Notes under the pieces: generated by a model
The model's database searches: none
Told to the model about the DNA's origin: nothing
The model's input: only the letters and a program-made list of their open reading frames with translations
Position numbers and translations under genes: made by a program
Shown here: piece after piece, positions 32,765 through 44,602 of the stretch
How positions within the stretch are numbered: position 1 is the first letter of the stretch
Layout of the letters: every line of letters begins with the position of its first letter
Origin: Stachybotrys elegans
Taxonomy: Eukaryota > Ascomycota > Sordariomycetes > Hypocreales > Stachybotryaceae
Direction of reading: 5' to 3'
Length of the DNA stretch: 64,000 bases
Assembly (NCBI GenBank): GCA_020746835.1
Contig: JAGPNK010000008.1
Coordinates: 1,240,001 to 1,304,000, forward strand

Positions 32765-34617
32765 CTTGCGTCGTGCTCTCTCTGTTTCTGTGGAAAGGAG
32801 CGTGCTATCTCGTCGTGGCGAGGTGGGTATACTGCGTCGAGCGCAGAGAGAGATTATAGTGGCAGCGGACTGCTTGTGCGATTCGAAGGAATGAGCGATT
32901 GATTGGAGGTCTAGAAAGAGTGGCAGAGGGCAGAGAGGTGGCGGCGGCGAGAGGTATAAAGGATGGACCTCTTCGCGGTCGTTTCAGGCCAGCCTGGTGA
33001 CGGGTAGACGGGATGCGGGCGACGCGAGGTGGTGAAGGAATGACTAGGTGGGAGGTTGTAGAGAGCGTAGAAAGGAGGAGGAGGCGAAGAAGAAAGATGT
33101 GACGAGACGAACGAGGGTGGAAATAGAAGCAGGCGGCAACCCAGCAAGCAAAGAGGAGTCGAGGCTGGCAGGCCTGGCAGACCTGGCAGGACCTGGCAGG
33201 GAAGGCCTGCCTCCCACCTCCTTCCTTTCTGCGGCCGCCTTATCTAAACCAGGTACCTCGAGGGGTAGGTAGAGGTACAAGACCCTGTACCGACAGGTGC
33301 AGTTTTGTGTGCCAGGGGCTAGCCAATGAGAGCAGTGGTCACAGGAGATCCGTCCTCTGATTGGGTCGCAGTAGGCAGCCCAATGCAGGAACAGAGGACT
33401 AGCGTCACCGGGGATGTACCTTGGCATGTACCGAGACGTAGCTGCGCCAGTGCCTGTGCCGGTAACCTGCGACATGCAGCTCGCGGAAATGCGAACCTGA
33501 TGCTCTGCACAACCCGATAATGAGGTTTGTTCTACCTGGAGATGCTGTGCCGTCGTGTTTGAATGCCGTTTGAAACATGATTTCAGGTTACTCTTGTGAT
33601 CGCGGCAACCGTCAGCCCAGTAAGTACCTACATAGCAGTAGCATGGAGGTACTTGGTCAAGGCACTTGGGATGATCTCCTCGGCCAATCGCTGCGGTCGC
33701 CGCGGCTGGGCGTAATTTCAATAAGGGGGTCCCATCCTCGCGCGGAATACGGGCACCTGAATGGGGGCAATCTTCACCCATGGGTCGGTTCCTGGTTCGC
33801 CAGAAGCCAAGCCAAGCCAAGCTCAGCCAAGCCGACCCAGAACCAACCTGGGCCAATTCGGCTCCATTGTGTGTGCGCGCGCATGGGAGAGGGGAGAAGA
33901 AGGAGAAGGAGGAGGTGGATATGCAGGGGCTTTTTTGTGAAACGCCTTGTACAATCCTGCATCTCAATTCCTCGACGAAGCCATGCTGCAGAATATCCGG
34001 ATCCTCGGACTTCCTTCCTTCATCTTCATAAGACATCTTCACCCTTTCCGCCACTGGCTCGGTACACCAACCAAGGCATTTGGCAGCGCAGCCACTGCCC
34101 GTCGATAGTTTGCCAACCGTTGTGCATGGCGGCACCATGTGGGTAGCCTAGTACCAGCCCGTCGCGACTCTCATCATCTGCATCTACATCGCATCGCATC
34201 CGATGGCTATCCGCATCTGCATGTTCGTGCGTCAGGGATCTTCGTGCACGGGATATTTATCATGGCAGACACAGGATTCGACAGGGCCGCATGCACTGAT
34301 CGACTTGCTAATCAGTCTGCATCGCCTCCATTATGATGGTCCCATGTGCATGCATGTGTTAAACAATGCGGTTCGATCCCTTTTGTTCCCTCCAATACGC
34401 ATTGTCCCCCAGATCGTAAATAGCAGCCCTCTGTCTCAGGCGCCAATTCTACTTGGCGGGGCTGACGTCGCCTACCCTGCATCGCCAATCACACTTCTGG
34501 GAATAAGTACTATTATGAGCCCGCGAGGGTTCGATGAATCACGAGGGAGAGTGACAACCCACAAATTAACAGGACCGCGTTCAGTTGAGAATGGAGGAAA
34601 GGGAAAGTTGCTGTATC

Positions 34618-34648
<31 letters not shown>

Positions 34649-35569
34649 TTATTTTTTAACTTGCTTTCGAGACTTGGATGGCACGCATTAAAAGACCAGT
34701 AGATCCGCCAACAGCGCATGTCAACACGCAGCTCGTCGTTCCGGCGCTACCTTGAGGGACTGTGTACCATATTGCTCACTCAAGTGTCGTGTCCTTGGGG
34801 CAAGATAACGGATCCAACGCTCCAACTTGTCGACGGCGGCAGCAAAACGTTGGTCCAAGCTGGGATCTTGGCATATCCCCAGGTGAATGGGTCTTTTGAA
34901 TCCGTCTTACCCCAGTTTATGACGTCTAAAACATCATGTCTAATGTCTTTCTCATTCTGAACAATTTTTTGACCTCATGGCAAACTTTTGATGCTGTCGT
35001 CGCCTTGCCATAAGGCATCCCGTGTGATGGGGCCATTTCCTGATCTCGCACCCGTCTTCATTCTGCAAGAGTCCTGTTGCAATACAGAGACTGCAGGAGC
35101 AATGTTTTCAGGAGAGAAGAAAAGTCGGCTAAGCAGGTGGGCATATCGCCCCTATTTGTACATCTGGGCAGTCCCACATCCCAAGAGACCGTGCCGGGAG
35201 CTTGAGCATTACTCTAGTTGAGCCAGGAAAAGGAAACTGGTACGGTGGAATAATTTTTACCTGTCGTAGCTACTAACATATGCAAGATATCCATCTCCCT
35301 GCTCCTTCGATGCCTAGATCCATGTGAATGGAGAACTCGGCTCCTGAGCCCACCCGTCCACCAAAACCACCTACATCTTGGCGTCTATCCCGATATGCAC
35401 GCCACTTTCGTGAATTCTCCCAATATTCTTTTCGCTAAAGCAATGAAGCTTAGAAATCCAATGGCTTTGTAGTGCTTCATGAAACGTAGCAACCAGCAAA
35501 GGGACCAACAGGCCAAAGTCCTAAACCAGTGATGGCGAGACAACGATCGAATGGTAGTCAGGTCTTCTA
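32765..35569. other. 2.8 kb intergenic region
   Basis: The left 400 nt is the purine-rich (plus strand) leader of the Crh-type gene. A GGCAGGCCTGGCAGACC-like direct repeat lies near 33165-33200, and a (TTTTTA)n tract near 34615. Open frames here have no coherent protein features. The region marks the change from core genes to the AT-richer accessory block. Confidence 0.5.
34615..34657. repeat. (TTTTTA)n microsatellite
   Basis: Several copies of TTTTTA/TTTTA, T-rich on the plus strand. Confidence 0.85.
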
Positions 35570-36763
35570 CTACTTCCGGTGGATTGAAATACAAACTTTT
35601 GCACTTTCAGTGTAGAACTCGGGCCTGTAGTCGACTCGGCCAGAATATGCCAGCCCTGTGCCGTCTCTTAGAGACTCGAGGTAACGTGTAGCTGAGTGGA
35701 TACGCGTATCCTCCGAGCACGTAACAGTCATGAATGCGTCACGGAAGCCGTTGAGTAGAAATGTCTTGGAGTTCATGCATGAAATGAACACCTTTTGTTG
35801 CTCGAGACTTGGTAAACGACTGAAGATTTGAGAGACGAAATAGGCTCGGAGAGTGGCGTTCTCAGCATATAAGTGCTTTGACCAAGACACATCCTGAATA
35901 AAGATTGGGTATTCATAGAGGAAGTATAAGGGGCCTGTGTGAGAGAACTCGAAGTCAATCAACCCAGACAGTTTCAGACCCGAGCCATCAGGAGAATCGA
36001 CGAAGAGCATATTTTGTGCGTCGAAGTCGGCATGAATCAATGAAAATGGTTGTTTCAGATAGCTGGTGTCGTTCTGGCAAACAAAAGCCGCTAGTTCTGC
36101 TTGAACCTCTTTGAACAAGCGAGATAGTTGGAGTGACTCAACAGCATCTGGACGAACGAATGAATGGAGGTAGTCGAGAACTGAGTCAAATGGACCTTGC
36201 GGCGAGCTATAACAAGGACTGACCAAAGGACCTATCCCACTGTCGGTGAGGCACCCAATTTTGTCAAAACGAAGTGCTCCAAACTGACATACAACGGGCG
36301 CAATTTCGGACAACACCACTTTCTTATGGTCAAGTGACAGGCCATCCCATATTTTGTACAAATGACGCCCAGGAAGCCTTTCCATGAGAACAAATGCAGC
36401 ACCGACATCGTTGTCAGGATCGAGATCCTCGTAATAGATTTCTGGAACAGGAATGCTTGTCTGCTGTTTGAGATAGCGGATTGTGGCAGTTTCGCTCCTC
36501 TCCTTGACAGTATGCCCTTTGACACGAGCGAACCGGGCAATGCAAGAGTATCCTGCGCGTGCGAGGGATGCAAAAAGGGTATGAGTTTCTTCGAACTCGA
36601 GAACAAATATTTCGTGCCGCGCTCCCCTCGTCAGTCGCCTGGCGCGCTTGCAGGGCGTATTGAGGATTTTTGTTGCGCGGCGTATCAGCTTGTCGAGATT
36701 CAGATGCAGCTCTGGAGGCTCGTCTGAGTCATATTCATCTTCTGCACTTGAATATGGTGACAT
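35570..36763 (-). CDS. APH-like (aminoglycoside phosphotransferase family) kinase
   Basis: Single exon, 397 aa from the ATG at 36763 (MSPYSSAEDEYDS); the open frame further upstream has no ATG. Protein-kinase-like fold elements: IYYEDLD and FVLMERLPGR in the hinge region, the catalytic loop HADFDAQNMLF (HxDxxxxN), and LIDFEF for the metal-binding Asp. Fungal genomes carry many APH-like genes whose substrates are unknown; antibiotic resistance should not be inferred. A TATATATA run lies about 190 nt upstream. It is the first gene of the accessory block. Confidence 0.87.
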   Translation of the reverse strand: MSPYSSAEDEYDSDEPPELHLNLDKLIRRATKILNTPCKRARRLTRGARHEIFVLEFEETHTLFASLARAGYSCIARFARVKGHTVKERSETATIRYLKQQTSIPVPEIYYEDLDPDNDVGAAFVLMERLPGRHLYKIWDGLSLDHKKVVLSEIAPVVCQFGALRFDKIGCLTDSGIGPLVSPCYSSPQGPFDSVLDYLHSFVRPDAVESLQLSRLFKEVQAELAAFVCQNDTSYLKQPFSLIHADFDAQNMLFVDSPDGSGLKLSGLIDFEFSHTGPLYFLYEYPIFIQDVSWSKHLYAENATLRAYFVSQIFSRLPSLEQQKVFISCMNSKTFLLNGFRDAFMTVTCSEDTRIHSATRYLESLRDGTGLAYSGRVDYRPEFYTESAKVCISIHRK

Positions 36764-37022
36764 TGAGATGCTGAGGAGGCTATGGCCAACAGCCAAGTCA
36801 CTCTGTATGTGGTGATAGGATGGGTTGAACGATATGAATTGTTTCCCCACTCAGGGAAATCTTGGTTTCTGCTACACTCGATCTGGACATGACCTAATCT
36901 AATCAGTCTCTCCAACTTTTGCCTTGAATGCCGGGGAATCCTTCATCTCTATATATATGTGACTATACTCAACAGCGTGCTTCATTCGAACCTTGAAGCG
37001 AGTACTGGATTGAGATTACTCG

Positions 37023-38990
37023 CTATACTTCTCTCACTACTGGGTGAAAGCGCACCCACACATCTGGTTTAGTTAACATGCCGTACATGCGAAAGTCTCT
37101 CTCAAAGTCCACATGCTGACCGTGCATGATCTCCACGTCAAAGGTCCAAAGCACCTTAGCCATGATAAGTTTTATTTCATCCGATGAAAGCTTCATTCCT
37201 GGGCAGGCTCGCACTCCAAGGCTCCATGGGTTGAAATCATTGACGCGGTCATTAGCATAGGCAGAATCCCACAATCCATGGTCTTTGGACAACCAACGTT
37301 GTGGTCGGTAGCGATATGCATCATGAAAAAACCGAGGATCGCGGGTAAAGGCATAATTGCCATATTGCACTTGAACCTATTTATTCATCAGCAAAGTATT
37401 GCGGGAGGAAAGCAGTCAAGACACTCGCATACACCCTTGGGTATGTAATGACCATCCACGGTAGCTCCGGGGCTGACGCGAGGTTGTCCGGTGGCCCCAA
37501 CCACAGCGACTCGTAGTTGTTCCATCATAGCAGCATGGAGTAAGTTCAGGGGGGCCACTGAGCTTGCTGTAATCTCGTCATAAGTGTTGAATGCCTGACG
37601 AATCTCAGCCACGAGCATGCTATGGAATGCTTGATACTGTAGGGAGAAAGCAACGATGCAGAGGAAAGAGCTTGAGATGGGTTCAGACCCTGCCAGGCTT
37701 AGATGAGCGCAGATGGTTTCCAGGGAATCCAGCTGCGCCTGAGAAGGGTTGGGAGGCATAGAAGAGACAAGATGATCAAAGTGATCAACATGCTGCAGTT
37801 TGCCTTGCGACTGTACCCTGTGGTTGAAGGCACCTCGGTTGATACTATGGGCTTTGTAAAAGCTCCATACCGCTGAAGGTGGTACCGCGAGATACTGCAT
37901 CCAACCAAGAAGGGGAAACTTCTTCGAAATGGTGTGCACTGTGACAAAGAGGTTCACATTCCATACAGATGTAAGAACGACCGATTGCTTTTCTGGAAGA
38001 CATTCTTCAGCAAAGTCCTTTCTGAATGCAACAGCATAACATGTCCTACCATCCTCAACCTGGTGAAGCTCGTGGCTGTATCCCAAGTCTGCGGCGATAT
38101 CCATGGCAAGCCAGTCTGCCCACTTCAAATTTCATGAGCCAATCTGCAGCATGCTGGGACAGCGATGGTACTCACACGTCGGAGCTCAACTTCTTCTCCC
38201 TGCTCTGCCTTGTGCTTCATTTTCTGAATAAATAGATCAATGTACTTATGTAGCTTTCCCTCTTTTTGTTTCAAGGACTTTGCGCTAAACGCTGGCAGGA
38301 GCAACTTTGCTTTTTGTCGATGCTTGACGGGATCTCTTTCCCAGGTAATCCCTTGGTCCCGCAAACCCAGACTGATGAAATCAGCCTTGGGGAAGTATTC
38401 AAGACCCTTTACCTGGGATGCATATATATCTAAGAATAGCCCGTGGATGTCAGTGCAAAATGGCTCATCACGAAAGTAAAAATGGGTTAGACTTGCCCGT
38501 TGCTGCCTTCGGAGTGACGAAGACAAGCTCGTTTGGTCCGATCCGGACGACGTCTCCTGATTGTAATTCAGTATATGAGCGGCGGATACAAACATGAGGT
38601 CGACCCAGGGCAGCTATTACCATATTCCCTAAGAACCGAGGCAATCGCCATTGGGTATCTACCCGTCATCCTAGATATCGCGATTAGCGCGATCAAGCCA
38701 AGTGGTGCGTGACAGCCTGCCTCACCATTGGTACGCCCACCAGATGTTAGAAATGGCTGCAAGCCTAGGTCCCGGATACTTGGCCGCAGGGTGGAAGTGA
38801 AGATTATACACGGCTCGGGCAGCAGCGTATATAGAGAACTACCAATTCCTCTAGTATGAGCAATGCACCTTGTCTTATGAGGTATTATGAGTGAAATTCC
38901 ACTCCCACGTACACTGCTGACAATGATATGTGCCCAATAGGAAACAACTATCCATGAAATCGCCTGGGAAATCCCTGTCTGGGCCATCAC
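37023..38990 (-). CDS. cytochrome P450 monooxygenase
   Basis: Seven exons: 38990..38913, 38838..38726, 38670..38621, 38556..38497, 38429..38176, 38122..37433, 37376..37023 (532 aa). The N-terminal helix anchors it to the ER; the hinge HPAAKYPGPRL (about 42-52) follows. REYGDVVRIGPNELVF, the ExxR motif EQLR (386-389), PRVSPGATVDGHYIPKG and the heme loop WSLGVRACPG (Cys about 473) are in order. Oddities: the fourth intron starts with GC (GCAAGT); the heme loop has Trp where Phe is usual; the I-helix reads AGSEP rather than AGSET. The whole gene keeps frame with no stop, so it is probably functional. It resembles the fungal P450s that often act in secondary metabolism; the substrate is unknown. 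Confidence 0.9.
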
Positions 38991-39091
38991 GGATGAAAAG
39001 GTGATGAAATTGCTTACTGTGGATGTAGTTGTAGTGAGTAAGAGCTTGACAGGGTGAAACGAGACCAGCTTGTGAAGAGGGGGAATCTCTT

Positions 39092-39100
39092 CTATTTAAA
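39092..39100 (-). promoter_or_regulatory. TATA-like element of the P450 gene
   Basis: TTTAAATAG on the minus strand, about 105 nt before the P450 start codon. Confidence 0.45.
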
Positions 39101-39357
39101 GCTCCAACTTACGTCTTTCAACCAACATTTTTCAACCAACATCATCCCAACTAGGCACTCGGGGCTTCTTCGGCATGTTATATTTTAACCAGTAGGGTGA
39201 GCTTGGTAACCCGCGCCGCTTTATGCTCACCCTCTTGGATAAGCTGGTGAGGTCAGGACTAGGGCTAGGGAATCCAAGTCTCCATAGGTTATAGTCCTTT
39301 GTAAGAAGAGTCCGGTAACTGACATCTGAGCATTACTACAGCCTCATGTTAACATCA

Positions 39358-39424
39358 TCGATGTGAGATTTTCTGATTGTGTGCCCAACGGAATGTAGAC
39401 CAGTGACTTCAAGGAGGCCCCCTA
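39358..39424. repeat. diverged dispersed repeat, copy A
   Basis: It shares ACCAGTGACTTCAAGGAGG and flanking bases with copies near 44.55 kb and 55.83 kb. Against the copy at 55.83 kb, substitutions in the core are all transitions. Probably a relic of a mobile element. Confidence 0.5.
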
Positions 39425-39540
39425 TAATAATAAACATCATATCAAATCAATAGATGGCACTTGGCAAGAAATTTGTAATAACGAAATGAGAAAAGACTGA
39501 GGCATAGAGCCCAATTAGGGCAAGCAAGTATATTATTAAT

Positions 39541-41196
39541 TTATTTCTCCGAAGCCAAACGATTCATCTCTATCAGGTGAACCTGGTCGCTAAACTGCAC
39601 ATCGTACGCTGTCTCCACTGAAATGCCCTCTGTGCTCACGTCTGGGCCAGAGCCTCGAGGAGTAACCGAGACGGTACCAACTGTCCTGGCGGGTATGCGG
39701 CTGTTGGTGCTACCGTTGGCGTGGGGGTTCTTCGATTTTGCGTTGCTGATGTAGTAAGGCCTTCCTTTACTGGTTATGTTGCCAAGCACCGGGAAGATCA
39801 AGATGAGAACGTGGCGGATGGCAGGGAGACATGCGCAGATAATTCCCGCCGTGACCTCGAGAGTTGACCAGAGAGTGACGCTGTAGAAATCGTAGGTCGG
39901 GTTGGTACTGCTCTGTAGGCTGAAAAGGGTTCGCAATCTCAAAATAGAGACTATTGTGACACTGTGTAAAGCTGTGTTAGCTCCCGACTATTGCTCAACG
40001 TTGAATCCTTGGGCGACGAGTAAGGGTGAAGGGAGAGGGGACGTAGGCAGACTGAAACTCACAATAGTCCGGTAGAGAACATTAGGCTCACGCCCAACTT
40101 CTTCTTCCAGTCCAGTTGAAGCCCTCGAAGCTGCCACAAGGGCACCACCAGGACCCAAACATCCAAGATAATATTGCTTCCTGCGTTGAGCTGGCCGAGA
40201 ATATTAACATTGACACACTTTCCCTCGTGTAGCCCGTCCCATCGTGTCCAGAAGTAGCTGATGGGCTGGCACTCCAATGCAACTGCCAAGGTACAAGCAC
40301 AGCCCCATAGAGTAGTGAAGATAAATGTACCCCAAAGTAATCGCTGGACTCCCCGCGTAGTGAAGATGCGGATATAGAACGAGATGAATGAAAGTTTGGT
40401 GAGGGTAACCTCCAAGAAGTATACCCAGGTAAGGTGATAGAAGTAGCTCAGTGTCGTTGTAATCTGGCCTGCTGATAAGGTCCAAATATCTCTGCCAAGG
40501 CCATGGGCTACAGCTCCTTGGACTGTCATCACAGCGCTGGCTATACTGCAGCCAAGCGTAGCGAGAATAAACCAATCGTCGAGGCCCAGAGGAAGCTTGT
40601 TGAGCAGCTTGTAGAGAAATCGAAGAACAACGCAGGCGGAACCCAGGGTAATCATTGTAATAGATATCGCGGTGTAGCTTGCGGATCGGTCGCGAACGGG
40701 GGTGCCACACATGCCAGCACTGGAGCCCTGAGCACCTGTACAGAAGGATACAGTTAGTTACCAAGATCTAGGAGTTGTCTGACAAACAGGAATCATTGTT
40801 TCCTGCCCCGGCTAGACAAGATTAATGGAGATGGTAGGGGACTCACTCAAGGCTTCTGCGATGGTACATTGCTGAACAATACAAGCTCCCATGACATTCT
40901 TGAACTCATCATTGGTGCAGATACAAGTGACATTCGTCATGGAACAGTAGCCTGTGCCAAGGGCCTCGGCAAAACAGCTTGTCTGGATAGGTTAAACTAT
41001 CAGCATTGGAATGTCCTCAGTTCTTGACAGCACAGCTCATGCCCAGAGTTTGTTTGGTCAGGCAAGCTGTACGGGAACCACATACCGCACATGGTGGTAG
41101 GCCACCCGATGCCGGCGCCTCGGCTGCTTGTACTGTCCTCAAGAAGCACAACGCAAGGAGGAGCAGCAGCGATGATCGGAGTGCCTGTTGAAGCAT
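39541..41196 (-). CDS. CFEM-domain, Pth11-like seven-helix receptor
   Basis: Four exons: 41196..41086, 40982..40847, 40735..40063, 39961..39541 (446 aa). A signal peptide (MLQQALRSSLLLLLALCF) precedes a CFEM module with spaced cysteines (LPPCATSCFAEALG, CSMTNVTCICTN, GACIVQQC) and then CGTPVRDRS, the usual junction to the membrane part. Hydrophobic helices follow, with LGLDDWFI, ECQPISYFW and CVNVNILGQLNAGSNI, motifs of the fungal rhodopsin-like/Pth11 family. The C-terminal tail is polar and probably cytosolic. In plant pathogens Pth11 senses surface cues; this paralogue's ligand is unknown. Promoter TATA-like sequence near 41351. Confidence 0.9.
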
Positions 41197-42577
41197 GGCT
41201 GTGCTGGGTCGTTTTTCGTTGATCCGAATACCAGGTTGACGAGAAAGGCAGACTATCGCCTACGGAGGCGCAGGGTTTGCGTAAAGACCTTATAAGGAAG
41301 ATGAGTTTATGGATGGGAGCACTGTCAGTCGAAGCAGGTAGGTAATGTGAATATATAGAACACAGCTTCGAGCCTCGACCGAGGGTCCGAGCGAAGCATC
41401 TTGTGGAACGTGGCGATGGGTTCATCCCATTATTTGCACGAGCGCAAGATCTACAAGGAAGAACCCTCCTCCTCCTTGATAGAAATGGGCTCCAATTCAT
41501 TTCAAACGCCACTAGATGCCAGTTTAGAGCATTTTCTGGCGTTGGCGCCACGCAAATGTGGATGTTGAAGCCTTCAGCTTCAGCCCTGCTTCCCCACCGT
41601 TGGTTCCAAATTCCTCGGCCATCTCGCCACAACCCTCCACTTCATTACCATCCAGGCCGACTGCTGGCTAGTGGTCTATACCTTATCGACAAATCGGACT
41701 GTGCTAATCTAGAGGTGGGGGGTTTAATGTAACAGGTCCACTGAACTGGTCCCTCAAAACTCTTTCGACGGAGAAATTATCTCCAACCCTCACGTTATGC
41801 GGCTGATGGACAATGATACGCAGAAACTGGTATGGCCGAAGCATTAGTACCCTGTCCCAACGGTGTATGTATTTGTATTTACATCTCTCTCTAGAGTCAG
41901 CCAAGCCTTGTCTTTCCTCTTCGGTGTGGCAAGCGTTCAACGTGATGAAGCACAGTAAAGAACTTGAGCCCCATCAGTTAGCCCTAGGGCACAAGCTAAA
42001 GGAGGCTGGCAAGTTTTCAACGGCGAGTTAGCTCTAATCTGGTCCTCGGACCAGATAGCGAGACGGTTACCTTCCCTCTACGTCAATAGCTCAGTCTTCC
42101 GGTGAACCGACATCGCCATAACCGGGGAAACCCTAAATATAGTCCGATATCAGCATCTGATATTATCCTCAAGCGTGGGCCTGTCATGCATACCGATCGT
42201 TCGGAACCGGGTGCAGTTGAACTTAAACGCACTTTCCGCGTCTCCTGGAAGGGCCGAGGGGTGGCCGTGCGGATGTGTTACTGCAAGCCCCAAACTTGGT
42301 TGTTTCTGTCTTACTACTGTATCATCACACGTCTTTTCTCGGACGCCCCACGCCACGGCAGCTTCGTAACGGAAGCTCCCGGTGGCTATGAAAATTTTAA
42401 CGGCCATCGCCGCCGCCACAAGTATATTATCTTGGCAGTGAACTGAGCTGATATCGTCTTTATCGTCAGAGAGGGTCTCCTCTAAGACGCTGGTCTGTTC
42501 CCATGGGGGTACACGAAGAGGAAATCCCACATGGCTATATCAATGCAATGTCTTTTATTAAGCTATAGCGCCGTTCC
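41197..42577. other. intergenic region between receptor and UPF0658-like gene
   Basis: 1.4 kb without a supportable gene. It contains a short perfect inverted repeat at 42037-42056. A minus-strand frame at 42150-42530 has no recognisable features. Confidence 0.5.
42037..42056. promoter_or_regulatory. perfect 9-bp inverted repeat
   Basis: ATCTGGTCC and GGACCAGAT are separated by two bases. It could be a dimeric regulator site or a small hairpin; no function is shown. Confidence 0.35.
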
Positions 42578-43798
42578 TCAGCTATCCAAGTCGCGGACAC
42601 TAGGCACGTTCTTATACCCAAGGTCGATGTTGGTGTTTATGTCAAAGCCACTCGTATGCAATCTTCGTTCCCATCCCTCTTCGTGTTTTCCCAGATGCTC
42701 TTTGAGTCCCCGCCAAAAGTTGGTCGTGCAGATGATAGCATAGACAGTTGTTGCAAAGATGAAGCCGATCGCCATGCAGCCGAAAGTCGTCAGCGCTTCG
42801 ATCGTGGACGAGTAGATGGACCTCCTCTTGCTGACATGTATATCGATAACCTTGTAGAGGAAATATGCCAAGCCAGAAATGTAGACAAGAATGGAGAGGA
42901 GCATCCCTGTCCTGTTCTCCGTCTTGCTCCATCTCAGCGACATGACAATAATGACGATGGCCACAGTCAGCAAGACCATATTGATTATAAATTCCGAACC
43001 TTGGCCCCTCAAGACTGAGACGGAATAGATGATGTGGAAGCACATGATAAAGTAAAGATCGACCTTGGCCAGCATGACAAAGATCTGTACATTGTCAACA
43101 AGGTCTCGCTGAAAAGAAGCCATGAAATCTCACCTGGTGGTTGATGCGCATCCGACGCAACTTGGCATCTGCATTGACGTTGCGATACGACTGCCATGAG
43201 AAGTACTGACCCAAGTACCATGTAGCGATTACCATAAAAATAGTACAGAGACCGACAACAGCAGAGATGGCCAATGATAGCGGACCGACGACGCGCCAGA
43301 CGTCCACGTCAAGATGAACGAGCGAGTCGCCGTTGATGTCGGTGGAGCCCCGAAGGGACACAATGCTGTTCCAGATCTGCATTCGCTGGAAAACAGCAAA
43401 AGGCAGGAAGCCGGCGTTGACCACGCAGGCCAGAATCGCCTGCGCCGTGCTCCTCAGTCGAACGGCATCGTACATGAACAGGAGCTGGAACACAAAGCCA
43501 AAGATGAAGACGCTGAGATTCGTAGGCACCGTGAGACCTCGCGGCACTTGCATGACGGTTGGCTTGAGGAATTCTTGCCAATTCACGAGGATTACGCTGA
43601 TGGGACCTTGCGTTAGGCGACGTGGGCTGAGATGCGTGGTGGCAAGAGCGTTACTTGCCTCTGGAGGGCCGTGACAGCAATGGCTTGAAAGAGGCTGATG
43701 CCCAGAAACGCCGCCACAACCGGTGCGAGGCGGATCTTGGTGATGGTGGTGTACGCGCCGGAGTCTGCCATCTCTTTGTTATAGACGCCGCCCAACAT
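42578..43798 (-). CDS. multi-spanning membrane protein, UPF0658-like
   Basis: Three exons: 43798..43659, 43596..43134, 43084..42578 (369 aa). About eight hydrophobic helices are visible, with SVFIFGFVFQLLFMYDAVR in the middle and YRNVNADAKLRRMRINHQ joining IFVMLAKVDLYFIMCF across intron 2. This K/R-rich segment followed by QIFVxLxKxD recalls the UPF0658 Golgi-membrane family of fungi, whose biochemical function is unknown. Intron 1 must be read as GC-AG (AG|GCAAGT...CATCAG), since no GT donor restores the frame; a CTAAC branch site is present. Moderately confident of the family, confident of the gene. Confidence 0.8.
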
Positions 43799-44552
43799 TT
43801 CCTTTCCTAGTTGGAGATCAACAAGTCAAGGAGAAGAAAAAAGGCCAGGAGATATTCATACTGCTGGGAGTGCTCCACATCGAGGGTTTGACAGTTTCAC
43901 GCAGTGGAGACTTTCAGGGGCGGTGACTCGTATTCAAACTTGTTGGCTGACTTTTCTCTTGGCCTTGGCCTAGACTGATCCCCTGGCCAATGAGAGCAAC
44001 AAATTCCTTGATTGACGGCTATGCCGGGTTTCAGGCCCAGCCGGTCTCACATGCCAGCAGCCCGAGAATGTGATACAAGGGACTCCAATATGCAGAGCCT
44101 AAATGCGACTCAGTTTGATCTACAAGCCGCCATCGTCCGTCACGTTGGAGCCGTGAGTTTTCGAGGGCTCGGGTTCAGGAAGACGAATGCAGCGAGAGCG
44201 ACCCCATGTCGTCAACAATTTCGCTGCAAATTTGCAACTGACAAGTTGCACACGACGGGTATGATCTACAGCTCGGCACTTGCTCAAAATACCGGGTCGC
44301 ACAAGATCCAGTCTTGTGAAGCGGAGACCAATGGCGAGCCAAGCACACACACCGAGTCATGACCCCCTGCGCAGATTGGTGTTTGCTTATATACACGTGT
44401 CTGGCAGTACAGCAGGTAAGGGGATTTCCATTTCGAGACAAATATCTGTCCCTGGATGTGGTCTGTTACTCTTCTCTCGGCTTGTTCCTCTCTGGAAGGA
44501 GGTTGCAAACCTCTAATCGCCAGGGGACGAGTGTGGTGTGCATCATGGGGGA

Positions 44553-44602
44553 GTTCTCATTCCGGCACCAGTGACTTGGAGGAGGTCCCCTCTAACAATA
44601 CA
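44553..44602. repeat. diverged dispersed repeat, copy C
   Basis: CACCAGTGACTTGGAGGAGG followed by a C-run and AACAATA resembles copies A and B, but is the most diverged of the three. Confidence 0.35.

Larger units (their letters stand above)
38991..39540. other. spacer between P450 and receptor genes
   Basis: 550 nt with the P450 promoter at the left and a diverged repeat copy (39358-39424). AT-rich; no gene seen. Confidence 0.55.

Noticed and set aside
33044..34138. 364-residue minus-strand open frame upstream of the Crh-type gene
   Set aside because: No signal, domain or repeat that looks like protein. It overlaps a purine-rich leader and direct repeats, so it is probably open by chance.
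34360..34385. GGTTCGATCCC resembling a tRNA B box
   Set aside because: No matching A box, acceptor stem or anticodon arm could be folded from the surrounding sequence.
42150..42530. 126-residue minus-strand open frame
   Set aside because: No conserved motif, no promoter or intron evidence; probably chance.
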